Assembly: GCA_025351555.1 (NCBI GenBank)
Contig: JANXVS010000092.1
Location: 1-5,181 of the forward strand
Source: Pseudomonadota bacterium
GTDB taxonomy: Bacteria; Pseudomonadota; Gammaproteobacteria; Xanthomonadales; Rhodanobacteraceae
Direction of reading: 5' to 3'
DNA length: 5,181 nt
Under the pieces are notes generated by a model, which was given only the letters and a program-made list of their open reading frames with translations, did not search any database and was not told the origin of the DNA. This document shows, in pieces, positions 1 to 5,181 of the stretch. Both the position numbers and the translations under genes were made by a program. The number at the start of each line of letters is the position of its first letter. Position 1 is the first letter of the stretch.

Positions 1-1110
1 CAAGTGCCGGGTCAGGTCGCCGAGCGAGGCACGTTTGCCCGCGATCTCGAGCAGATCGCTGTTGCGGCCGCGCAGTATAAATTGCTGCGAAGGCAACAAT
101 TCCACAATATCCTGCAACAGCATCGGTACGGCGAAATGCGGTGCAGACACCAGGGTACCGTCGGGTTGTGGCTGCAGTTCGATGCCGGGATAAAGCTGCC
201 ACGCTTGTTCGCGCGCGGTTCGTCGCTGCGCGATCACACAGGTTTCGGTCGAGCCAAACACTTCGATTACCGCGGTGGCATGGCGCTGCTCCGCGAGCGC
301 GGCGAGCGCGGGTTCCAGCGGTGCGGTGGCCGAGACAATCGCGGCAAGCGGCGGCAGTGAGGCGTTTTCCTGCATCAGCGCACGCAGATGGAACGGCGTA
401 GTGACCAGCACGCGCGGTGCGGGCACCTGCGCCAGCGCGCGGGCGATATCGGCGGGAAAAAATGGATGCCCGGTGTGGATCACCGTGCGGCTGCGTAGTG
501 GCAGGAGCACGGAAAGTTCGAGTCCGTACATGTGCTGCGGTGGCACCGTGGCCACCACGTTTGGCGTCGCAGAGCCGCGGCAAAGCAATTGTGCGTTCAG
601 AGCGCTGCTGGCGCACAGGCTGCGCCAGGTTTTTGGGCTGGCTTTCGGCGCGCCGGTCGAGCCCGAGGTAAAACCGATCGCGACCACATGATCCAGCGCG
701 ATTTGCGCTGCTGGCAATGCTGAATTTTCCAGATTGTCGCAAAATGGAGGAACGCGGAAAAAATGCGATGGTGTGGGATCGATCGCTTGGTCGGAAAGCA
801 CACAACTGTGCGGATAAGCCTGCATTACCTCGGCGATCGCCTGCGGTGCGCGTGAAGCCGGCAGCAGGTTGGTTTTTCCGGCCACCGCCACGGCGCAGAA
901 GGCGACCAGAAACCGGTAACGATCCTCGCACAGGTTGATGGCATAGTCGGACGTCGGCAGCTGCGCGGCGAGCGCCAGAACCTCGGCAAGAAAATCGCCC
1001 GCTGCGATCGTCTTGCCGTCGCGCCATGCGATCGTCCGCATCAGATCCGCATCAGCCAGCAAGGGCGCGGACGGCGCGGACGCTTTCCCCGATTCAACTA
1101 CTGCAGACAC
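1..1110 (-). CDS. AMP-forming acyl-CoA/acyl-ACP synthetase, aryl polyene/xanthomonadin type (3' end cut off)
   Basis: Adenylate-forming (ANL superfamily) enzyme: it would activate a carboxylic acid with ATP to an acyl-AMP and pass it to CoA or an acyl carrier protein. An uninterrupted frame of 370 codons runs from a GTG start to the window edge. Visible motifs are the P-loop-like TSGSTGAPK (residues 148-156), PQHMYGLE (191-198), FGSTET (285-290), the A7-type Asp in LQDIVEL (D334) and the hinge LRGRNSDLLEIAGKR (346-360). The C-terminal catalytic Lys lies outside the window; relatives are roughly 450 residues, so most of the protein is seen. The N-terminal NLCEDRYRFLVAFCA and TNLLP segments resemble, from memory, the ligases of aryl polyene and xanthomonadin clusters (ApeH, XanA2), which load hydroxybenzoate onto a carrier protein. 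The substrate is therefore inference. GTG was chosen because GGAGG lies four bases upstream and the tsaC stop, in the same frame, bars any start beyond 1137. No signal peptide or membrane segment is apparent. It could instead be another small-acid or fatty-acid ligase. Confidence 0.88.
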   Translation of the reverse strand, partial: MSAVVESGKASAPSAPLLADADLMRTIAWRDGKTIAAGDFLAEVLALAAQLPTSDYAINLCEDRYRFLVAFCAVAVAGKTNLLPASRAPQAIAEVMQAYPHSCVLSDQAIDPTPSHFFRVPPFCDNLENSALPAAQIALDHVVAIGFTSGSTGAPKASPKTWRSLCASSALNAQLLCRGSATPNVVATVPPQHMYGLELSVLLPLRSRTVIHTGHPFFPADIARALAQVPAPRVLVTTPFHLRALMQENASLPPLAAIVSATAPLEPALAALAEQRHATAVIEVFGSTETCVIAQRRTAREQAWQLYPGIELQPQPDGTLVSAPHFAVPMLLQDIVELLPSQQFILRGRNSDLLEIAGKRASLGDLTRHL

Positions 1111-1114
1111 CTTG

Positions 1115-1119
1115 CCTCC
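1115..1119 (-). promoter_or_regulatory. Ribosome binding site of the AMP-forming ligase
   Basis: A perfect GGAGG stands four bases before the GTG start at 1110, in the 27-base gap after tsaC. It is what decides the GTG start. The spacing is slightly short, but the motif is the strongest Shine-Dalgarno match at any visible start in the window, so this gene can be translated independently of tsaC. Confidence 0.7.
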
Positions 1120-1137
1120 GATCAGCTTCGCAACACG

Positions 1138-1689
1138 TCAACTTCGCAATACATCACCACTCATAGCGTCGCGTATTGGCGTCGGTTGCTCAAGCCCCCC
1201 TGTCGACCCATCGAGGACGTAGGTCACTTCCGCACCGAATGCCACGCGCACATCATGTGCCGAGCGTGCCGGCGCGACGCCATGACGGTTGGCGCTGGTC
1301 GACACCAAGGCGCCGCCAAAGGCGCGGCACAATTGTGCCGCCAATGGATGCGCGGTAACGCGCAAAGCAATCCCGGTGTGATCGCCCGCGAGCCAGTCTG
1401 GCGTGGTCGCCGAACGCGGAAACACCCAGGTGTGGGGACCCGGCCAGCTCCCCCGCGCGCGTGCGATGGCGACAGCCGGCGCGGCGCCAATGAATTTTTC
1501 CACTTGTGAAAAATCGGCGGCGATGAGCAACAGACCTTGACCGGGCGGTCGCTGCTTGAGCGTGAACAATCGTGCCACGGCGTCTTGATCGAATGGATCG
1601 CAACCTAGGCCGTATACGGCCTCGGTCGGATAGGCGATGACGCCGCCAGCGCGCAGCGCAGCGACGGCTTCGGCGATTGCGGCATCCAT
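1138..1689 (-). CDS. tsaC: Threonylcarbamoyl-AMP synthase TsaC (YrdC/Sua5 family)
   Basis: Cytoplasmic enzyme that makes L-threonylcarbamoyl-AMP from threonine, bicarbonate and ATP; the TsaB-TsaD-TsaE machinery then transfers the group to A37 of ANN-decoding tRNAs (t6A). The protein has 183 residues, close to the 190 of E. coli TsaC, and is a lone YrdC domain without the Sua5 C-terminal extension. Visible landmarks are VIAYPTEAVYGLGCDP (17-32), KQRP (45-48), WPGP (82-85), ALRVTAHPL (108-116), STSAN (130-134) and PIRDAMSGDVLR near the end. K45 and R47 of the nucleotide-binding KxR motif are kept. Where E. coli has Lys56 this protein has Gln51, probably tolerated variation. The ATG lies three bases after the topA stop, and an in-frame stop directly upstream leaves no earlier start. 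No Shine-Dalgarno is visible before it, so translation is probably coupled to topA. tsaC is normally essential or nearly so in bacteria. Confidence 0.97.
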   Translation of the reverse strand: MDAAIAEAVAALRAGGVIAYPTEAVYGLGCDPFDQDAVARLFTLKQRPPGQGLLLIAADFSQVEKFIGAAPAVAIARARGSWPGPHTWVFPRSATTPDWLAGDHTGIALRVTAHPLAAQLCRAFGGALVSTSANRHGVAPARSAHDVRVAFGAEVTYVLDGSTGGLEQPTPIRDAMSGDVLRS

Positions 1690-1692
1690 GGG

Positions 1693-4152
1693 TCAGGTAG
1701 TAGTGGCTTTCTTGCGAGCAGCGGATTCCCCCCCCCCAGCCTTTTTCGCTGGCGTTTTTTTCACAGCCGTTTTCTTGATGACAGTTTTATTCGCTGACAC
1801 AGCCTGTTTCACTGGCGCAGCTTTTTTCGCGGCCTTGCCGAAGCGTCCGCCGCCGCGTTTCGGCTTGATCGGCGCGGCGGCGAGCAACTCGGCGCATTCA
1901 GCCTCGGTGAGCGAGGCCGGCTCCTTGTCTTTGGGAATGCGTGCGTTCTTCTCGCCATCGGTGATGTACGGACCGTAGCGACCGTTCAGCACCTGGATCG
2001 CGCCGTCACGGAAACTGGCGATCAGGCGATTGCGCGCGATTTCGGCTTTCTCGTGCAGTAACTCTTGCGCACGCGCCAGTTCGATCGTGTAGGGATCGTC
2101 CTCGGGTTTCAGCGACGCATACACGCTGCCGTGCTTCACGAACGGTCCGAAGCGGCCGACACCGGTGCTGATCGTCTCACCATCGGCGGCGTTGCCCAGA
2201 TCGCGCGGCAGTTTGAACAATTGCAGCGCGTCTTCCAGCGAAATGGTGTGGATGCTCTGCCCCGGACGCAAGGAAGCGAAACGTGGCTTGTCCTCGTCAT
2301 CCTTGGTGCCGATCTGCGCCATGGGCCCGTAGCGGCCCAGACGCACGGTGATGGGTTTCCCGGAAGCCGGATCGACACCGAGTTCGCGCGATCCGGAGGC
2401 TTCTGCGCGATCGACGCTTTCGGTTTTTTCTTCGACCAGGGTCTTGAACGGTGTCCAGAACTTGCGCATCAGCGGCAGCCAGTCTTCCTCGCCGCGGCTG
2501 ACCGCATCGAGTTCGTCTTCGAGCTTGGCGGTGAAGTCGTAGTCGACATATTGGGCAAAATGGCCCGACAGGAATTTCGCCACCGCGCGGCCGACATCCG
2601 TAGGACGGAAGCGGCGACTATCGAGTGTGACGTACTCACGCGCGAGCAAGGTCTGGATGATGCTGGCGTAAGTCGATGGCCGGCCGATGCCGTATTCCTC
2701 CAGCGTCTTGACCAGGCTGGCTTCCGAATAACGTGGCGGCGGTTCGGTGAAATGCTGGTCGGCGAGGATGTCGGCCAGCGGCACCGCTTCGCCGATCTTC
2801 ATTGATGGCAGCTTGCGTGCCTCGTCGTCGTCCTCGGCATTCTTCTGGTCGCGACCTTCTTCGTAGACGGCGAGAAAGCCCGGATCGACCACGGTGGTGC
2901 CGCTGGCGCGGAAGGCCGAATTGTCACCGGCATCCAGATCGATCGATACGGTGTTCAAGGTTGCGTACTGCATCTGGCTGGCGACGGCACGCTTCCAGAT
3001 CAGGTCGTAAAGTTTGCGTTGGTCGTCGTGCAGAAATGCGGCGACGCTGGGCGGTGTATGTAGCGCAGACGTCGGCCGAATCGCTTCGTGCGCTTCCTGC
3101 GCATTCTTGGATTTGGAGCGATACAAATTCGGAGTTTCCGGCAACGCCTTGGGCCCGAAGTCGCGTGCAATGACCTTGCGCAGTTCGGCGATCGCATCGT
3201 TGCCGATGCTGACCGAATCGGTACGCATGTAGGTGATCAAACCCTCCGTGCCTTCGCTGCCGATCGCCACGCCTTCGTACAAGCCTTGCGCCAGGCGCAT
3301 GGTGCGGCTGGTGGAAAATCCGAGTTTGCGCGCGGCTTCCTGCTGCAAGGTGGATGTGGTGAACGGCGGCGATGGACGACGCTTGCGTTCCTTGGACTGC
3401 ACTTCGGAAACGACCAGACGGCCTTGCGCAGACTTGAGCAGGGCGCTGCGCGCGGCCTGCGCATCGGCGTCGTTGGTCAGATCGAACTGCTCGAACTTCT
3501 TGCCGCGCAGCTTCAGCAAGCGTGCGGAAAAGCGCAGATCCGGATGCGCGCAGTCGGCTTGGATCGACCAGTACTCGCGCGCGTTGAACGCTTCGATTTC
3601 TTCCTCGCGCTCCGCGATCATGCGCAGCGCCGGCGATTGCACGCGTCCGGCGGACAATCCTCGTTGCACCTTGCGACACAGCACCGGCGACAGATTGAAG
3701 CCGACCAGGTAATCCAGCGCGCGCCGCGCCTGCTGGGCGTTCACCAGATCCAGCGACAGCTTGCGCGGATTGGCAACGGCTTCGGCGATCGCGTGTGGCG
3801 TAATCTCGGAAAACACTACGCGATGCAGGGTCTTGCCTTCGAGCAACTTGCGCTCGCGCAGGATTTCGGCGATATGCCAGGAAATGGCTTCGCCTTCGCG
3901 ATCCAAGTCGGTTGCCAGATACAGGGTGTCGGCCTTGGCCGCGGCCTTGGCGATCGCATCGACATGTTTTTCATTGCGCTCGATGACTTCATAGGCCATC
4001 GCGAAATCGTTGTCGGTATCGACTGCGCCTTCCTTCGGCCGCAGGTCGCGCACGTGGCCGTAGGATGCCAGCACGTGGAAATCCTTGCCGAGGTATTTGT
4101 TGATCGTCTTGGCCTTGGCTGGCGATTCGACGATGAGCAGATTTTTTGCCAT
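1693..4152 (-). CDS. topA: DNA topoisomerase I (type IA), omega protein
   Basis: Type IA topoisomerase of 819 residues that relaxes negative supercoils by cutting one strand through a 5'-phosphotyrosine link. The TOPRIM domain is at about 1-140, with E9 and K13 in LIVESPAKAK and the Mg-binding D82, D84, E86 in LATDLDREGEAI. The topoisomerase core (about 145-575) holds LSAGRVQSPAL (166-176), the catalytic Y308 and R310 in LITYMRTDS, HEAIRPTS (355-362) and YGIGRPSTYASII (487-499). Three C-terminal repeats centred on GR[YF]GP follow (about 591-615, 663-675, 721-742), then a Lys/Ala-rich tail (762-819) likely to bind DNA. The tetracysteine zinc fingers of E. coli TopA are absent. The start at 4152 gives MAKNLLIVESPAKA, matching the family N-terminus; in-frame GTG 4170 and ATG 4164 would only add MAMEPF and have no better ribosome site. 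Oddities are Cys159 where relatives have Trp, and a ten-G run in the tail codons. A promoter candidate lies just upstream. Confidence 0.98.
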   Translation of the reverse strand: MAKNLLIVESPAKAKTINKYLGKDFHVLASYGHVRDLRPKEGAVDTDNDFAMAYEVIERNEKHVDAIAKAAAKADTLYLATDLDREGEAISWHIAEILRERKLLEGKTLHRVVFSEITPHAIAEAVANPRKLSLDLVNAQQARRALDYLVGFNLSPVLCRKVQRGLSAGRVQSPALRMIAEREEEIEAFNAREYWSIQADCAHPDLRFSARLLKLRGKKFEQFDLTNDADAQAARSALLKSAQGRLVVSEVQSKERKRRPSPPFTTSTLQQEAARKLGFSTSRTMRLAQGLYEGVAIGSEGTEGLITYMRTDSVSIGNDAIAELRKVIARDFGPKALPETPNLYRSKSKNAQEAHEAIRPTSALHTPPSVAAFLHDDQRKLYDLIWKRAVASQMQYATLNTVSIDLDAGDNSAFRASGTTVVDPGFLAVYEEGRDQKNAEDDDEARKLPSMKIGEAVPLADILADQHFTEPPPRYSEASLVKTLEEYGIGRPSTYASIIQTLLAREYVTLDSRRFRPTDVGRAVAKFLSGHFAQYVDYDFTAKLEDELDAVSRGEEDWLPLMRKFWTPFKTLVEEKTESVDRAEASGSRELGVDPASGKPITVRLGRYGPMAQIGTKDDEDKPRFASLRPGQSIHTISLEDALQLFKLPRDLGNAADGETISTGVGRFGPFVKHGSVYASLKPEDDPYTIELARAQELLHEKAEIARNRLIASFRDGAIQVLNGRYGPYITDGEKNARIPKDKEPASLTEAECAELLAAAPIKPKRGGGRFGKAAKKAAPVKQAVSANKTVIKKTAVKKTPAKKAGGGESAARKKATTT
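1728..1737 (-). repeat. Ten-G homopolymer in the 3' end of topA
   Basis: Ten consecutive C on the given strand, G in the coding sense, encode the three Gly of AKKAGGGES, 14 codons before the end of topA. It is the longest single-base run I see in the window. The lysine-rich character continues after it (AARKKATTT), which suggests the present count of ten keeps the true frame. Runs of this length are prone to replication slippage and to sequencing error. Confidence 0.95.
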
Positions 4153-4224
4153 GAAAGGTTCCATTGCCACGTCGCCGCTGGGTCATCAGCGTCGTCGCGT
4201 CGAGCATGAGTTGAACTGCAAGAT

Positions 4225-4246
4225 GGGCGCGATTACCGCGGCGCCC
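4225..4246 (-). other. Hairpin in the topA leader
   Basis: GGGCGC and GCGCCC form a six-base-pair all-GC stem with a ten-base loop, about 75 bases before the topA start. On the minus-strand transcript no U run follows, so it is not a good intrinsic terminator for dprA. If the promoter candidate at 4254-4284 is real, this stem would sit within a few bases of the transcript's 5' end, where it could protect the mRNA. The structure is read from the sequence; the role is inference. Confidence 0.4.
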
Positions 4247-4309
4247 TTATTTCAGTGTGGTCACAGAGTCGGGCGACCTGTCAAGCGCGCCACTTCCACG
4301 AAGGGCGCC
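4240..4309. repeat. Nine-base inverted repeat between dprA and topA
   Basis: GGCGCCCTT at 4240-4248 and AAGGGCGCC at 4301-4309 are perfect inverted copies 52 bases apart, the outer one directly abutting the dprA stop codon. They bracket the promoter candidate. The inner copy also forms one arm of the shorter hairpin at 4225-4246, so the two pairings exclude each other in a transcript reading through from dprA. Confidence 0.6.
4254..4284 (-). promoter_or_regulatory. Candidate sigma-70 promoter for topA
   Basis: A consensus -35 box TTGACA lies at 4284-4279. The best -10 I can place is CACACT at 4259-4254, with a long 19-base spacer and only three of six consensus bases. Transcription would start near 4247, about 95 bases before the topA start. 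The position, in the only real intergenic gap, supports a promoter serving topA, tsaC and the ligase; the weak -10 keeps confidence low. Confidence 0.35.
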
Positions 4310-5181
4310 TCAGCGCCGTGCATAACGGCCATTTTCGGCGACGATCGAGCCTTCCAGTTCCAGCACCAGCAACATCGACGACAGCGCTGCGGCGGACATT
4401 CCGGTGCGCGCCACCAGCTCGTCCATCGCCGCGGGCGCGGCTGCCATTGTCGCAATCAGGCGCGCGTAATCCGGGTCGTCCGCATGCGCCGAGTACGCGC
4501 CTGCCGGCGTGACATCGGTCCCTGCCAGCCTCTCGCGCAGACCGTCCGCCAGCAGCGCGCCGGCGCCGCGCAATTCGTCGAGCACGTCATCGGCGGTTTC
4601 GACCAATTTCGCGCCATCGCGGATCAGCCGGTGACAGCCGCGCGCCAGCGGGCTGTGGATCGAGCCGGGCAGCGCAAACACCTCGCGGCCCTGCTCGGCG
4701 GCCAGCCGCGCGGTGATCAGCGAGCCGGAATTAAGGCTGGCCTCGATCACCAGGGTGCCCAGACTCAAGCCCGCGATGATTCGATTACGGCGCGGAAAAT
4801 GTTCGGGCTTGCCCGGCGTCCCCGGTGGGAATTCCGAGACCAGGGCGCCGTGGGCGACGATACGAGCGGCGAGCGCTTCGTGCTGGCGTGGATAGATCAG
4901 ATCCGGCCCGGTGCCAAGCACGGCGATGGTGACGCCGCCGGCATCCAGTGCTGCCACGTGTGCCGCGCCGTCGATACCTTCGGCCAAGCCGCTAGTAATG
5001 GCGTTGCCGGCTTGCACGAACGCCTTGGCGAAGCTGCGTGCATTGGCCAGTCCGCCGGCGCTGGCGCTGCGCGCGCCGACGATCGCAATCTGCGGCGACC
5101 ACAGGTGCGTCGGGTCGCCAGCGACGAACAAGGCGGCAGGCGCAGCCGGCACATTGCGCAAAAGTACCGGATAGTCCTGGC
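4310..5181 (-). CDS. dprA: DNA-processing protein DprA/Smf (5' end cut off)
   Basis: Cytoplasmic protein of natural transformation that binds incoming single-stranded DNA, shields it and loads RecA. The frame is open to the window edge, giving 289 visible residues; full-length relatives are roughly 370-390, so the missing part is the start and probably the N-terminal SAM-like domain. The fragment begins with QDYPVLLRNVPAAPAALFV, typical of the entry to the Rossmann domain. Within that domain are QIAIVGARSAS (30-40), SGLAEGIDGAAH (63-74), TIAVLGTGPDLIYP (84-97), FPRRNRIIAGLS (128-139), SGSLITARLA (151-160) and PGSIHSPLARGCHRLIRDGA (171-190). A C-terminal winged-helix DprA domain (about 235-289) contains MDELVARTGMS and ENGRYARR. 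All landmark motifs are intact, so nothing suggests a pseudogene. In the Xanthomonadales and E. coli arrangements I recall, smg follows dprA; here topA follows after a short gap. Confidence 0.97.
   Translation of the reverse strand, partial: QDYPVLLRNVPAAPAALFVAGDPTHLWSPQIAIVGARSASAGGLANARSFAKAFVQAGNAITSGLAEGIDGAAHVAALDAGGVTIAVLGTGPDLIYPRQHEALAARIVAHGALVSEFPPGTPGKPEHFPRRNRIIAGLSLGTLVIEASLNSGSLITARLAAEQGREVFALPGSIHSPLARGCHRLIRDGAKLVETADDVLDELRGAGALLADGLRERLAGTDVTPAGAYSAHADDPDYARLIATMAAAPAAMDELVARTGMSAAALSSMLLVLELEGSIVAENGRYARR

Noticed and set aside
275..691. Plus-strand open frame of 138 codons at the left end
   Set aside because: It is antisense to the AMP-forming ligase, whose 370-codon minus frame carries ordered family motifs; the plus-strand product has none.
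1165..1689. tsaC defect because Gln51 replaces a Lys found in E. coli
   Set aside because: The key KxR and STSAN motifs, flanking segments and length are intact, and this position varies between homologues, so a loss of function is not supported.
2065..2805. Plus-strand open frame of 246 codons opposite topA
   Set aside because: Same antisense shadow effect; no ribosome site or recognisable domain, and the opposite strand is clearly coding.
2924..3679. Minus-strand open frame of 251 codons overlapping topA in another frame
   Set aside because: Arg-rich low-complexity product typical of a shifted reading of a GC-rich gene; the topA frame is intact through the whole stretch.
833..3957. Four copies of the palindrome GCGATCGC (833, 3188, 3785, 3950), recalling a HIP1-like repeat
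   Set aside because: Every copy encodes Ala-Ile-Ala followed by Glu or Lys in the same codon phase (GCG ATC GCC), so protein sequence plus codon preference explains them.
3088..4209. Plus-strand open frame of 373 codons opposite topA
   Set aside because: It lies wholly antisense to a complete TopA with all catalytic motifs; the translation shows no family signature and is the usual by-product of GC-rich codon use.
4225..4252. Plus-strand intrinsic terminator (GC hairpin followed by TTATTT)
   Set aside because: The stem is only six pairs with a ten-base loop, the T run is interrupted, and no plus-strand gene ends nearby.

Overview
This window looks like a housekeeping segment of a GC-rich gammaproteobacterial chromosome, most likely order Xanthomonadales (Xanthomonadaceae or Rhodanobacteraceae). 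Three things suggest this. The order dprA, topA, tsaC on one strand is the one I recall for that group. TopA has GR[YF]GP-type C-terminal repeats and a lysine-rich tail instead of the zinc fingers of E. coli TopA. The last gene resembles the AMP-forming ligase of aryl polyene/xanthomonadin pigment pathways. The taxonomic call is inference from gene order and protein style; no rRNA or other marker is present.

All four genes lie on the minus strand and read from right to left. At 5181-4310 is dprA, whose 5' end is cut off by the window edge. A gap of about 157 bases (4309-4153) holds a candidate promoter and a set of overlapping inverted repeats. Then come a complete topA (4152-1693), a complete tsaC (1689-1138) that starts three bases after the topA stop, and an AMP-forming acyl-CoA/acyl-ACP synthetase (1110-1) that begins 27 bases after tsaC and runs off the left edge. 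No stretch over 300 bases lacks a gene, and I find no plus-strand gene, tRNA, rRNA, CRISPR array or mobile element.

In function, DprA handles incoming single-stranded DNA in transformation, TopA removes negative supercoils, and TsaC makes the threonylcarbamoyl-AMP used for the t6A37 modification of tRNA. They are linked by conserved gene order rather than by a shared pathway. E. coli has the parallel order dprA(smf)-smg-yrdD-tsaC-aroE, in which yrdD is a TopA-related zinc-finger gene. Here a full topA takes the yrdD position and smg is missing. The ligase is the accessory element, possibly the first gene of a pigment locus joined to the housekeeping operon.

I see no convincing undescribed system. 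The points most worth a second look are a run of ten G in the last codons of topA, the inverted-repeat set before topA, the pigment-type ligase placed behind tsaC, and a Trp-to-Cys change at a usually conserved TopA position.
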